Source of the DNA: Streptomyces sp. MMBL 11-1
GTDB lineage: Bacteria; Actinomycetota; Actinomycetes; Streptomycetales; Streptomycetaceae
Reading direction: 5' to 3'
Assembly: GCF_028622875.1 (NCBI RefSeq)
Contig: NZ_CP117709.1
Coordinates: forward strand, 6,823,001 to 6,887,000
DNA: 64,000 bases
Made by a program: the position numbers and the translations under genes. Each line of letters opens with the position of its first letter. Positions within the stretch are counted from its first letter, which is position 1. This document shows, piece by piece, positions 40,980 to 49,530 of the stretch. The notes under the pieces are model-generated. The model made no database searches and was not told the origin of the DNA. It saw only the letters and a list, made by a program, of their open reading frames with translations.

Positions 40980-41759
40980 TCAGGCCGCGTGGCCGCCGTC
41001 CACGACGATCTCCGTGCCGGTGATGAATCCCGCCTCCCCGCTCGCGAGGTACGCGACGAGCGAGGCGACCTCTTCGGTGGTGCCGAAGCGGCCCAGCGCG
41101 GTCGCCGCGCGCTGGCCCTCGGCGAACGGCCCGTCGGACGGGTTGAGATCGGTGTCGACGGGCCCGGGCTGGATCAGGTTCACCGTGATGCCGCGCGGTC
41201 CCAGCTCCCGGGCGAGCGGCTTGGTCAGCCCGACCAGGGCGGACTTGCTGAGCCCGTAGAGGGTGGAGCCGGGCCCGCCCACGTACCGGCTCAGCGCGGA
41301 GCCCACGGAGACGATGCGGCCACCGTCGGCCAGCCGCTCCGCCGCCGCCCGGCAGGCGAGGAAGACCGCCCGCACGTTCACCGCCAGCGTCCGGTCCACC
41401 TCCGGTCCGGCGAGCCCGGAGATCGGGCCGAGGACGCCGATGCCCGCGTTGTTGACCAGGATGTCGAGCCGGCCGAGCGCGTCCGCCGCCCGGTGAACGG
41501 CGTCGGCGGCCGCCTCGGCGTCCGCCGCGTCACAGCGCAGGGCGACGCCCCGGCGGCCGAAGCCCTCGATCTTCGCGACGACCGCACGGGCCGCCGCCTC
41601 GTCCTGGACATAGGTGACGGCGACGTCCGCACCGTCCTGGGCGAGCCGCAGAGCGATCGCGGCGCCGATGCCCCGGCTGCCGCCGGTGACCAGGGCGGCG
41701 CGGGCCGGGAGCCCGGCGGACGCGGCGGTGGGAGCGGTGGTGGACAGGGTGCTGGACAT
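40980..41759 (-). CDS. SDR-family oxidoreductase
   Basis: 259 aa, classical short-chain dehydrogenase. The nucleotide-binding motif is VTGGSRGIGAAIA, the structural motif NNAGIG, catalytic Ser in IVSVGSALS, and the Tyr-x-x-x-Lys pair in LYGLSKSAL. The C-terminal TGTEIVVDGGHAA is typical of 3-oxoacyl-ACP reductase-like enzymes. The ATG at 41759 has AAAGGAA upstream, inside the arm of a stable inverted repeat (41771-41811). A TetR gene lies upstream on the same strand and could control it. Confidence 0.9.
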   Translation of the reverse strand: MSSTLSTTAPTAASAGLPARAALVTGGSRGIGAAIALRLAQDGADVAVTYVQDEAAARAVVAKIEGFGRRGVALRCDAADAEAAADAVHRAADALGRLDILVNNAGIGVLGPISGLAGPEVDRTLAVNVRAVFLACRAAAERLADGGRIVSVGSALSRYVGGPGSTLYGLSKSALVGLTKPLARELGPRGITVNLIQPGPVDTDLNPSDGPFAEGQRAATALGRFGTTEEVASLVAYLASGEAGFITGTEIVVDGGHAA

Positions 41760-41770
41760 GGGGTGTTCCT

Positions 41771-41811
41771 TTGCTGGGGGACGCCGTCGCTGCGACGACA
41801 TCCCCCAGCAA
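41771..41811 (-). promoter_or_regulatory. Inverted repeat overlapping the SDR ribosome site
   Basis: TTGCTGGGGGA (41771-41781) and TCCCCCAGCAA (41801-41811) are perfect 11-bp arms; inside, CGTCG/CGACG pairs again. The SDR ribosome site (complement of 41766-41772) touches its edge. It may be a TetR operator or an RNA hairpin that limits translation. Confidence 0.6.
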
Positions 41812-41917
41812 ACGCGGGCCGGGGCCCGCGCACCGGCGGGTATCGGACACCCACGGCCCGCCGGGCTCGCACACCCACGGTCGCCCGGGACCTGGCGCCG
41901 GGACCCCGCCCCGGCGC

Positions 41918-42559
41918 CTACCGCGGAGGCAGCAGTGTGGGATCCGTCGCCGCCGCCCGCAGCCGTCGCAGGATGGCCCGCGCCGCCTTGTCGTAGCCGA
42001 GGTTGTTGTTCTGGAGCACCGACTCGGCGTTGGCCAGCTCCAGCAGGGCGATCACCTCGAAGGCCAGCTGGCACACGTCGGTGTCCGCGACCAGCTCCCC
42101 GGCGGATCTGGCCTCCTCGATCGTCTGCTCCACGAAGGTGACCCAGCCCGTCTGCGCGGACGCCAGGGCGTCATGCACCCTGCCGCCACGGGCGTCGAAC
42201 TCGGCGGTGGCGGCGTAGAAGAAGCAACCGCCCCGGAACACGCGCTCCCGGGAGTACGCGATCCACGCCTCGCACAGCCGCCATACCCGGCCGAGCCCCG
42301 GCGGCGCCGACCGGGTGGGGCGCAGCACATGGTCGACGTAGATCGCCACCGCCCCCCGCACGGTGGCCAGCTGGAGCCCTTCCTTCGAGCCGAAGAGGGC
42401 GAACACCCCGCTCTTGCTCAGCCCGAGCTCGGTGGCCAGCCGCCCCAGCGACAGGCCCTCCAGCCCTTCGACCGAGGCGATCTGCACCGCCCGCCCCAGG
42501 ATCAACTGCCGGGTCTGGTTCCCCCGCTCGACCCGCCCGTCCGCTCTCAACGACGTCAT
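41918..42559 (-). CDS. TetR/AcrR-family regulator
   Basis: 213 aa. Helix-turn-helix at about 18-65 (RQLILGRAVQIASVEGLEGLSLGRLATELGLSKSGVFALFGSKEGLQLATV). The C-terminal ligand domain contains RVFRGGCFFYAATAEFDARGGRVHD, usual for the TetR_C subfamily linked to dehydrogenases. ATG at 42559 with GGAG upstream. It precedes the SDR gene on the same strand, and a small palindrome, GCCTC/GAGGC (42573-42591), lies just upstream and may be an autoregulatory site. Confidence 0.88.
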   Translation of the reverse strand: MTSLRADGRVERGNQTRQLILGRAVQIASVEGLEGLSLGRLATELGLSKSGVFALFGSKEGLQLATVRGAVAIYVDHVLRPTRSAPPGLGRVWRLCEAWIAYSRERVFRGGCFFYAATAEFDARGGRVHDALASAQTGWVTFVEQTIEEARSAGELVADTDVCQLAFEVIALLELANAESVLQNNNLGYDKAARAILRRLRAAATDPTLLPPR

Positions 42560-42673
42560 GTGACCACTCCGTGCCTCAGAGTTATCGAGGCGTCAGTCTA
42601 GGGAGCGGCGGCGCGGCCGACGGACCCTTCGCCGCCCGGCCGAACGGCCCGACCGCCCCTGACCACGGGTGAT

Positions 42674-42721
42674 GCCCCTGGACGATCCGACCGTTGAGAC
42701 AGGTGTGCCTTTTCCAGGGGC
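42674..42721. other. Spaced inverted repeat between TetR and a small membrane protein gene
   Basis: GCCCCTGGA (42674-42682) and TCCAGGGGC (42713-42721), 30 nt apart. It could be a weak terminator for the upstream small gene. The flanking 42600-42818 shows nothing else. Confidence 0.4.
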
Positions 42722-42818
42722 CCAGGGGACACCGTGATCGCCCCGCGTGTGAGCCGGTGGGGTGCGGACGGGGTCCGTACACCGCACCTCCCCGTCCCGG
42801 GGCGGCCTGCCGTCGCCG

Positions 42819-43022
42819 TCAGGACTTGATCGAGTCCGCGGCGATCATCACGGCCGCCCCCGCCACGATCAGCACGATGTTGACGAACAGTCCCCGGTCG
42901 CTGAGGAAGTCGATCCGCCGCACCACTGTCCACAGCCGGAACCAGCCCGTCCACTCGTACAGCAGCCCGGCGGCGCCCTGGGCGAAGACGAGGAACCCGA
43001 TTGTCTCGACGATTTTCTTCAT
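42819..43022 (-). CDS. Small membrane protein, family unknown
   Basis: 67 aa with two hydrophobic segments (IGFLVFAQGAAGLLYEWTG and IVLIVAGAAVMIAADS) linked by a charged loop (RLWTVVRRIDFLSDRG). ATG at 43022 with GGGAGG upstream. GC bias is as in its neighbours, so it is very likely translated. It lies divergent from the histidine kinase gene, 145 bp away. No function can be assigned. Confidence 0.78.
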   Translation of the reverse strand: MKKIVETIGFLVFAQGAAGLLYEWTGWFRLWTVVRRIDFLSDRGLFVNIVLIVAGAAVMIAADSIKS

Positions 43023-43154
43023 GGGCCGAGCCTCCCGCCCGCCCCGCACCCACCGCGTCGGCCACCGGTTCCGTACGCCGCGCCGAAAGTAGCCGGTCCC
43101 GCGACTTTGGTCGCTCCCTCGCCGCGCGGGGCGCCTCCGGGCCGCCCGGCTGCG

Positions 43155-43160
43155 TAACTT
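43155..43160 (+). promoter_or_regulatory. -10 box of a leaderless promoter
   Basis: TAACTT ends 7 nt before the ATG at 43168; no ribosome site. Confidence 0.5.
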
Positions 43161-43167
43161 TGTCGAT

Positions 43168-44388
43168 ATGACGCGCACCGAGTACCGCTGGCTGCTCCCC
43201 TCGGCCATGGCCGACCCCGAGCTGCCCGGGGACCGGCCCCGGACGCGGCGCACCGTGCGGGACTGGGCCGTCGACATCACGGCGTTCCTCTGCGCCGCGG
43301 GCGTCGGTCTGCTGGTGCTCGCCGCGATCGACGCCGACGACACCACGGCGGACGTCTTCGTCCTCGTCGACTCGGTGATCGGCGCGGCGGCCTGCTGCGC
43401 GCTCTGGCTCCGGCGGCGCTGGCCCGTCGGGCTCGCCGCCACGCTGACCGTCGTCTGCATCGTCGAACCCGTGGCCGCCGGGGCGCTGATGGTGGCCCTC
43501 TTCAGTCTCGCCGTGCACCGCCCCTTCAAGCCGGTGGCGATCGTCGGCGCGGGTGCGCTGATCGTGGCCCCCCTGCAACCCCTCCTGCGCCCCGACCCCG
43601 CGACGACCTTCCTCGCCTCGGTCGTCTTCGGCATCCTGCTGATCCTGCTGGTCCTCAGCTGGGGCATGGTCGTACGTTCCCGGCGCCAGCTCGTCGTCAC
43701 CCTCCGCGAACGGGCCCGCCGCGCCGAGGCCGAGGCGGAGCTGCGCGCCGAACAGGCCCAGCGGCTGGCCCGGGAGGCCATCGCCCGCGAGATGCACGAC
43801 GTCCTCGCCCACCGGCTGACCCTGCTCAGCGTGCACGCCGGGGCCCTGGAGTTCCGGCCGGGCGCCCCCGCCGCCGAGGTCGGCCGGGCGGCCGGCGTCA
43901 TCCGGGACAGTGCCCACGAGGCCCTCCAGGACCTCCGCGAGATCATCGGCGTGCTGCGCGGGCCCGGCGACACCGACGAGGGCGACCGGCCGCAGCCCAC
44001 CCTCGCCACCCTGGACGCCCTCGTCGCCGAGTCCCGGCTCGCGGGCATGAAGGTCGTCGTCGACAACCGGGTCGCCGAACCGCTGGACGCCCCCGCGGCC
44101 ACCGGCCGCACGGTCTACCGCATCGCCCAGGAGTGCCTGACCAACGCCCGCAAGCACGCGCCCGGCACCGAGGTCTCCGTCACGGTGGCGGGCGGCCCCG
44201 GTCAGGGGCTCACCATCGAGGTGGCGAACCCCGCCCCCACCGAACCCTTCGAGCGGGTCCCCGGCTCGGGCCAGGGGCTCATCGGCCTCACCGAACGCGC
44301 CACGCTCGCCGGCGGCGGGCTGGAGCACGGCCCGACGAAGGACGGCGGCTTCATGGTCCGGGCCCGGCTGCCGTGGCCCGCCGCGTGA
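43168..44388 (+). CDS. Sensor histidine kinase, NarL-partner type
   Basis: 406 aa. Four or five N-terminal membrane segments (about 30-165) from WAVDITAFLCAAGVGLLVLAA to FLASVVFGILLILLVLSWGM, no extracytoplasmic domain. Coiled linker RRAEAEAELRAEQAQRLAREA. HisKA_3 motif REMHDVLAHRLTLLSVHAGAL (His210). HATPase motifs are TVYRIAQECLTNARKHAPG and GQGLIGLTERATLAGG. The cognate regulator gene follows 114 bp later. The stimulus is unknown. Confidence 0.92.
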   Translation: MTRTEYRWLLPSAMADPELPGDRPRTRRTVRDWAVDITAFLCAAGVGLLVLAAIDADDTTADVFVLVDSVIGAAACCALWLRRRWPVGLAATLTVVCIVEPVAAGALMVALFSLAVHRPFKPVAIVGAGALIVAPLQPLLRPDPATTFLASVVFGILLILLVLSWGMVVRSRRQLVVTLRERARRAEAEAELRAEQAQRLAREAIAREMHDVLAHRLTLLSVHAGALEFRPGAPAAEVGRAAGVIRDSAHEALQDLREIIGVLRGPGDTDEGDRPQPTLATLDALVAESRLAGMKVVVDNRVAEPLDAPAATGRTVYRIAQECLTNARKHAPGTEVSVTVAGGPGQGLTIEVANPAPTEPFERVPGSGQGLIGLTERATLAGGGLEHGPTKDGGFMVRARLPWPAA

Positions 44389-44489
44389 CGCCCGCGGGCG
44401 CGACGCCCTCCCGGAGGACCGGGACCGCGAGGCCTGCCCGGGCGGCCCGGCCGGTACGCCCGCCGTACGGGGCCCGCGCACCGGCTGGC

Positions 44490-44495
44490 TACGGT
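44490..44495 (+). promoter_or_regulatory. -10 box of a leaderless promoter
   Basis: TACGGT ends 7 nt before the ATG at 44503, which suggests the regulator has its own promoter besides read-through from the kinase. Confidence 0.5.
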
Positions 44496-44502
44496 GGCCG
44501 TC

Positions 44503-45225
44503 ATGAGAACCCCGGCGTCCCCGACACCCCCGCCCGTCCGGCTGCTGATCGTCGACGACGACCCGCTGGTCCGGGCCGGACTGACCCTGATGCTCGGCGG
44601 CGACGAGGGAATCGACATCGTGGGGGAGGGCGCGGACGGCGAGCAGGTCGAGGAACTGGTCGAACGGTTGCGCCCCGATGTCGTCCTGATGGACATCCGT
44701 ATGCCGGTCATGGATGGCCTCACCGCGACCGAGCGCCTGCGCCGCAGGCCCGGGGCTCCCGAAGTCGTCGTCCTCACCACGTTCCACGCGGACGAACAGG
44801 TGCTCCGGGCCATCCGGGCCGGGGCGGCCGGATTCGTCCTGAAAGACACCCCGCCGGCCCGGATCGTCGATTCGGTCCGCAGGGTCGCTGCCGGGGACCC
44901 GGTGCTCTCGCCCGCCGTCACCCGCCAGTTGATGACCCGCGCCGCCGGTGGCGGACACGACGACCGGGTCGGCCGCACCGATCGCGCCCGCAGACGTTTC
45001 GACCAGCTCGCCGAGCGCGAGAAGGAAGTGGCCGTGGCCGTCGGACGCGGCGGCTCCAACGCGGAGATCGCGGGCTCCCTCTACCTCAGCGTCGCGACCG
45101 TCAAGGCCCACGTCTCGCGGATTCTCGCCAAGCTCGAACTCAACAACCGCGTCCAGATCGCGCTGTTGGTCCATGACGCGGGGCTTCTCGACACGGAGGG
45201 GGAAGACGGGGGCGGCCTGCGCTGA
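44503..45225 (+). CDS. NarL/FixJ-type response regulator
   Basis: 240 aa. Receiver at about 12-125 (LLIVDDDPLVRAGLTLML, phospho-acceptor Asp64 in VVLMDIRMPVMDG, GFVLKDTPP). LuxR-type HTH at about 165-230 (FDQLAEREKEVAVAVGRGGSNAEIAGSLYLSVATVKAHVSRILAKLELNNRVQIA). The start chosen is ATG 44503; GTG 44494 is possible. The tail is acidic (EGEDGGGLR). A 20-bp tandem repeat array begins six bases past the stop. Confidence 0.92.
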   Translation: MRTPASPTPPPVRLLIVDDDPLVRAGLTLMLGGDEGIDIVGEGADGEQVEELVERLRPDVVLMDIRMPVMDGLTATERLRRRPGAPEVVVLTTFHADEQVLRAIRAGAAGFVLKDTPPARIVDSVRRVAAGDPVLSPAVTRQLMTRAAGGGHDDRVGRTDRARRRFDQLAEREKEVAVAVGRGGSNAEIAGSLYLSVATVKAHVSRILAKLELNNRVQIALLVHDAGLLDTEGEDGGGLR

Positions 45226-45230
45226 CCGCA

Positions 45231-45290
45231 GCGGAGCGGAGCCGGCGGAAGCGGAGCGGACCCGACCGGAGCGGAGCGGACCGGACCGGA
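45231..45290. repeat. Three 20-bp tandem units
   Basis: GCGGAGCGGA starts at 45231, 45251 and 45271, each followed by a 10-nt variable part (GCCGGCGGAA, CCCGACCGGA, CCGGACCGGA). It begins directly downstream of the response regulator stop. Confidence 0.85.
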
Positions 45291-45366
45291 AGAGGGGCTG
45301 ACCACCGCGGCTGTGCTCGATCCGCGGGGCCCGCCGGACTTCGCCGCGCGTCCCTCCCGCTGCCGA

Positions 45367-45397
45367 TGACCGTACGGGTCCGGGACCCGTACGGTCA
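45367..45397. terminator. Bidirectional terminator over the oxidoreductase stop
   Basis: TGACCGTACGGGTC (45367-45380), loop CGG, GACCCGTACGGTCA (45384-45397): perfect 14-bp arms. The last three bases are the stop codon of the minus-strand oxidoreductase. Confidence 0.85.
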
Positions 45398-46414
45398 GCC
45401 GCCGGGGATCTCGGTCATCGCCACCGGCCGGCGTTCGCGGCGGGAGACCTCGCACGCCTCGGCGATCCGCAGGGCGTGCAGGGCCTCCCTCCCGTCGCAC
45501 GGGTTGGCCAGCTCGCCCCGGACCACGCGCAGGAACGCGTCCAGTTCCGCCTCGTACGCCGGGGCGAACCGCTCCAGGAACCCCGGCCAGGGCTTCGCCG
45601 GGGCGCCGGAACCCCCGGGCTCGGCCGAGGTCAGCGGCGTACGGTCGTCCAGGCCCACGGCGATCTGGTCCCGTTCCCCGGCCAGCTCCATCCGTACGTC
45701 GTACCCGGCGCCGTTGCACCGGGTCGCGGTGGCGGTGGCGAGCGTCCCGTCGTCGAGGGTGAGCAGAGCGGCGGCCGTGTCCACGTCCCCGGCCTCCCGG
45801 AACATCGCGGGTCCGGCGTCCGCGCCGGTGGCGTACACCTCGCTCACCTCGCGGCCCGTCACCCAGCGCAGCACGTCGAAGTCGTGGACCAGGCAGTCGC
45901 GGTACAGCCCGCCGGAGAGCGGGAGGTAGGCGGCGGGCGGCGGGGCCGGGTCGGAGGTGACCGTGCGCACGGTGTGCAGGCGGCCGAGTCTCTTCTCCCG
46001 TACGGCGGCCCTGGCCTCGCCGTACCCGGCGTCGAAGCGCCGCATGAAGCCGAGCTGGAGCACGCTGTCGGCCGCCTCGACCTCCGCGAGCGCGGTGAGG
46101 GTGCCGGGCAGGTCCAGGGCGATCGGCTTCTCGCAGAAGACGGGCAGCCCGGCGCGGGCGGCACGTGCGATGAGCCCGGCATGCGCCGAGGTCGCCGAAC
46201 AGATCACCACGGCGTCGGGCAGGCCCCCGGCCGCCCCCTCCCCGGAGAACAGGCCGTCCACCGGGACGGCCGCCGCCCCCGTCCGTGCCGCGGCTCCGGC
46301 CGCCCGCTCCGGGTCCGCGTCGGCCAGCAACAGGGCGTCCACGGCGGGGTGACGGCTCAGCACCTCCGCATGGAATGTGCCGATCCGTCCCGTTCCGATC
46401 AGTCCGATGCGCAT
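45395..46414 (-). CDS. Gfo/Idh/MocA oxidoreductase, inositol-dehydrogenase-like
   Basis: 339 aa. N-terminal Rossmann domain (IGLIGTGRIGTFHAEVLSRHP), the conserved FCEKPIALDLPGT (the EKP Lys), then the alpha/beta substrate domain with GFMRRFDAGYGEARAAV and SGGLYRDCLVHDFDVLRWVTG (catalytic Asp/His). This pattern fits myo-inositol 2-dehydrogenase and relatives. ATG at 46414. Divergent from a GntR regulator, with twin operators between, and beside an inositol/ribose-type ABC importer, which supports a polyol or sugar role. Confidence 0.87.
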   Translation of the reverse strand: MRIGLIGTGRIGTFHAEVLSRHPAVDALLLADADPERAAGAAARTGAAAVPVDGLFSGEGAAGGLPDAVVICSATSAHAGLIARAARAGLPVFCEKPIALDLPGTLTALAEVEAADSVLQLGFMRRFDAGYGEARAAVREKRLGRLHTVRTVTSDPAPPPAAYLPLSGGLYRDCLVHDFDVLRWVTGREVSEVYATGADAGPAMFREAGDVDTAAALLTLDDGTLATATATRCNGAGYDVRMELAGERDQIAVGLDDRTPLTSAEPGGSGAPAKPWPGFLERFAPAYEAELDAFLRVVRGELANPCDGREALHALRIAEACEVSRRERRPVAMTEIPGG

Positions 46415-46454
46415 GGGCCCCAAGGTGACGTTCGCCCGGTCATCATGTCAAGCG

Positions 46455-46468
46455 TTTGTCCTGACAAA
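46455..46468. promoter_or_regulatory. Operator TTTGTC-CT-GACAAA
   Basis: A perfect 14-bp palindrome, 41 bp upstream of the oxidoreductase start; pairs with the near-identical site at 46515-46528. Confidence 0.65.
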
Positions 46469-46514
46469 TGGCGGCCGCATCGATCGACGGTCCCCGGCCC
46501 CGCGACGCCATGGC

Positions 46515-46539
46515 TTTGTCCGGACAAGCGAACTACGCT
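46515..46539 (+). promoter_or_regulatory. Second operator and leaderless promoter of gntR
   Basis: TTTGTCCGGACAAG (46515-46528) repeats the operator 60 bp from the first and covers the likely -35 region. The -10 box TACGCT (46534-46539) ends 6 nt before the GTG start, giving a leaderless, probably autorepressed gene. Confidence 0.6.
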
Positions 46540-46545
46540 CACCCC

Positions 46546-47304
46546 GTGACCGCACATGGACCCGACCGGCCGCTGCCGCTGAGCGTGGACCGCACCAGCC
46601 CGGTGCCGCTCTACTTCCAGCTGGCACAGCAGCTGGAGGCCGCCGTGGAGCAGGGCCGGCTGGCGCCCGGCGCCCTGCTCGGGAACGAGATCGACCTCGC
46701 CGCCCGCCTCGGTCTGTCCCGGCCGACCGTCCGACAGGCCATCCAGTCACTGGTCGACAAGGGCCTGATGGTGCGCCGCCGGGGAGTCGGCACCCAGGTC
46801 GTCCACAGCAAGGTCCGCCGCCCGCTGGAGCTCAGCTCGCTCTACGACGACCTGGAGGCGGCCGGCCAGCGGCCCGCCACCCGCGTCCTGCGCAACACCA
46901 CGGAACCCGCCACCGCCGAGGTCGCCGCCGCGCTCGGCGTCGCCGAGGGCGGGGAGGTCCACCTCGTCGAGCGGCTGCGCAGCGCCCACGGCGAACCGAT
47001 GGCCCTCCTGCGCAACCACCTGCCTCCGGGGCTGCTGCCCCTGCCCACCGAGGAACTGGAGGCCACCGGCCTCTACCGGCTGATGCGGGCCCGTGGCGTC
47101 ACGCTGCACAGCGCCCGCCAGACCGTCGGCGCGTGCGCCGCGGACGACCGGCAGGCGCGGGTGCTCTCGGAAGCCGTGGGCGCGCCGCTGCTCACGATGG
47201 AGCGCATCACGTACGACGACACCGGCCGGGTGGTCGAGTTCGGCTCGCACGTCTACCGGGCGGAGCGGTACGCCTTCGAGTTCCAGCTGCTGGTGCGCGC
47301 CTGA
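46546..47304 (+). CDS. GntR-family regulator with UTRA domain
   Basis: 252 aa. HTH at about 18-85 (PLYFQLAQQLEAAVEQGRLAPGALLGNEIDLAARLGLSRPTVRQAIQSLVDKGLMVRRRGVGTQV), UTRA domain about 95-250 (VHLVERLRSAHGEPMALLRNHLP, TMERITYDDTGRVVEFGSHVYRAERYAFEFQLL). The start is GTG at 46546; longer in-frame starts would lie in the operator. Divergent from the oxidoreductase and upstream of the sugar ABC operon, so it likely controls both. Confidence 0.9.
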   Translation: MTAHGPDRPLPLSVDRTSPVPLYFQLAQQLEAAVEQGRLAPGALLGNEIDLAARLGLSRPTVRQAIQSLVDKGLMVRRRGVGTQVVHSKVRRPLELSSLYDDLEAAGQRPATRVLRNTTEPATAEVAAALGVAEGGEVHLVERLRSAHGEPMALLRNHLPPGLLPLPTEELEATGLYRLMRARGVTLHSARQTVGACAADDRQARVLSEAVGAPLLTMERITYDDTGRVVEFGSHVYRAERYAFEFQLLVRA

Positions 47305-47476
47305 GCCCGGCCGCCCCGCCGAAACGGTGCGGGCACACGGGTTGCGCTCGACAGCTCCCGTGCCCCAAGCTCCGTGTCCGTCGGGGCTCGGGGATACTTG
47401 GGCAGCCGGGCCGGGACCGTACACTCCCCGGCCCCGTCAAGCAGCACAGCGAGCAGCAGTAGAAGGGCACGGCGTC

Positions 47477-48487
47477 GTGGCAAGGGTTCGGACAGGGGTA
47501 CGCGCGATGGGCGCCGTGCTGGCAGTGGTGCTGGGCGCCTCCCTCGTGGGATGCAGCAGCACCGGCGGCAAGCGCGCCGAGGAGCGCGCGGCCGCCGCGG
47601 CCGAGGGGCGGGCCGCGGTGAACACACCGCGCTGGACCTTCGCCATGGTCACCCACTCGGGCGACGGCGACACCTTCTGGGACATCGTCCAGAAGGGCGC
47701 CGAGCAGGCGGCCCTCAAGGACAACATCAACTTCCTCTACTCGCACAACGACGAGGCCAACCAGCAGGCCCAGCTCGTCCAGACCGCGATCGACAAGAAG
47801 GTCGACGGGCTGATCGTCTCGCTGGCCAAGCCGGACGCGATGAAGGCCGTGGTCGCCAAGGCCGTCAAGGCCGGCATCCCGGTCGTCACCGTGAACTCCG
47901 GCTCCGCGGAGTCCAAGGAGTTCGGCGCCCTGACCCACATCGGCCAGGACGAGACCATCGCCGGTGAGGCCGTCGGCGACGAGCTGAACAGCAGGGACCG
48001 CAAGAAGGCCCTGTGCGTCCTGCACGAGCAGGGCAACGTGGGCCACGAGCAGCGCTGCGCCGGAGCGAAGAAGACGTTCGACGGCACGATGCAGAACCTG
48101 TACGTCGACGGCACCAACATGCCCGACGTCACCGCGTCCATCGAGGCCAAGCTCCAGTCCGACAAGAGCATCGACGCGGTCGTCACCCTCGGCGCCCCCT
48201 TCGCCGACGCCGCCGTCCAGGCCAAGCAGACCGCCGGCAGCAAGGCCGAGATCGACACCTTCGACCTGAACGCGAAGGTCGCCACCGGCCTCCAGACCGA
48301 CAAGCTCGGCTTCGCCGTCGACCAGCAGCCCTACCTCCAGGGCTACGAGGCCGTCGACCTGCTCTGGCTGTACCGCTACAACCGCAACGTTCTCGGCGGC
48401 GGCCTGCCCGTCCTCACCGGCCCCCAGATCATCACCAAGGACGACGCCGGCGCCCTGGCCGACTACACCAAGCGGGGCACCCGATGA
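47477..48487 (+). CDS. Sugar-binding lipoprotein, RbsB type
   Basis: 336 aa. Lipoprotein signal MARVRTGVRAMGAVLAVVLGASLVGC with lipobox LVGC. Periplasmic-binding-protein-1 fold (Peripla_BP_4): FAMVTHSGDGDTFWDIVQKGAEQAALKD, DGLIVSLAKPDAMKAVVAKAVKAGIPVVTVNSG, GHEQRCAGAKKTF. The GTG start at 47477 follows AGAAGGG by about 12 nt. First gene of an SBP-permease-ATPase operon; the ligand is probably a monosaccharide or inositol. Confidence 0.92.
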   Translation: MARVRTGVRAMGAVLAVVLGASLVGCSSTGGKRAEERAAAAAEGRAAVNTPRWTFAMVTHSGDGDTFWDIVQKGAEQAALKDNINFLYSHNDEANQQAQLVQTAIDKKVDGLIVSLAKPDAMKAVVAKAVKAGIPVVTVNSGSAESKEFGALTHIGQDETIAGEAVGDELNSRDRKKALCVLHEQGNVGHEQRCAGAKKTFDGTMQNLYVDGTNMPDVTASIEAKLQSDKSIDAVVTLGAPFADAAVQAKQTAGSKAEIDTFDLNAKVATGLQTDKLGFAVDQQPYLQGYEAVDLLWLYRYNRNVLGGGLPVLTGPQIITKDDAGALADYTKRGTR

Positions 48488-49530
48488 GCGGCTCCACCGC
48501 CGCGCCCGACCAGCTCGACGAGCGCCTCGTACGCACCTCGCCGCTGCGCAAGCTGCTCGGCCGCCCCGAGCTCGGCTCGGTCGTCGGCGCGGCAGCTGTC
48601 TTCCTGTTCTTCGCGATCGTCGCCGACAGTTTCCTCCAGGCCTCCAGCTTCGGCACCGTGCTGTACGCGGCCTCGGTCCTCGGCATCATGGCCGCACCGG
48701 TCGCGCTGCTGATGATCGGCGGCGAGTTCGACCTCTCCGCCGGCGTCATGGTGACCAGTTCCGCGCTGATCTCCTCGATGTTCAGCTACCAGATGACGGC
48801 CAACGTCTGGGTCGGCGTCTTCGTGTCGCTGCTGGTCACGCTCGCCATCGGCGCGTTCAACGGCTTCATGCTGACCCGCACCAAACTGCCGAGCTTCATC
48901 ATCACGCTCGGCACGTTCCTGATGCTGACCGGACTGAACCTCGGCTTCACCAAGCTCATCAGCGGTACCGTCTCCACCAAGGCCATCGGCGACATGGAGG
49001 GCTTCGACTCGGCCCGCGCGCTGTTCGCCTCGACGCTGACCCTCGGCGGAGTCGAGTTCAAGGTGACGATCCTGTGGTGGGTGGCGCTCGTCGGCGTCGC
49101 CACCTGGATCCTCCTCCGTACCCGCTTCGGCAACTGGATCTTCGCCGTCGGCGGCGAGGCCGGCGCGGCCCGCGCGGTCGGCGTCCCGGTCATCCGCACC
49201 AAGATCGGGCTCTACCTGGGCGTCGCCTTCGCCGCCTGGGTCTCCGGCCAGCACCTGCTGTTCAGTTACGACGTCGTCCAGTCCGGCGAGGGTGTCGGCA
49301 ACGAGCTGACGTACATCATCGCCGCCGTCATCGGCGGCTGTCTGATCACCGGCGGCTACGGCTCCGCGATCGGCTCGGCCGTCGGCGCCTTCATCTTCGG
49401 CATGACCAGTAAGGGCATCGTGTACGCCGAGTGGAACCCGGACTGGTTCAAATTCTTCCTGGGAGCGATGCTGCTCCTGGCCACCCTGCTCAACGCGTGG
49501 GTGCGCAAGCGCGCGGAGGCGACGGCATGA
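48484..49530 (+). CDS. Sugar ABC permease, RbsC type
   Basis: 348 aa, about nine membrane segments (for example [63 protein letters not shown]). GGEFDLSAG is the family hallmark in RbsC/FrcC-type permeases. ATG overlaps the binding-protein stop by 4 nt and its own stop overlaps the ATPase start, so all three are coupled. Confidence 0.94.
   Translation: MSGSTAAPDQLDERLVRTSPLRKLLGRPELGSVVGAAAVFLFFAIVADSFLQASSFGTVLYAASVLGIMAAPVALLMIGGEFDLSAGVMVTSSALISSMFSYQMTANVWVGVFVSLLVTLAIGAFNGFMLTRTKLPSFIITLGTFLMLTGLNLGFTKLISGTVSTKAIGDMEGFDSARALFASTLTLGGVEFKVTILWWVALVGVATWILLRTRFGNWIFAVGGEAGAARAVGVPVIRTKIGLYLGVAFAAWVSGQHLLFSYDVVQSGEGVGNELTYIIAAVIGGCLITGGYGSAIGSAVGAFIFGMTSKGIVYAEWNPDWFKFFLGAMLLLATLLNAWVRKRAEATA

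Noticed and set aside
42598..45174. 858-codon open frame on the minus strand across a two-component system
   Set aside because: Shadow; the plus-strand kinase and regulator have full motif sets. Only the short real gene 42819-43022 is kept on the minus strand, in a different frame.
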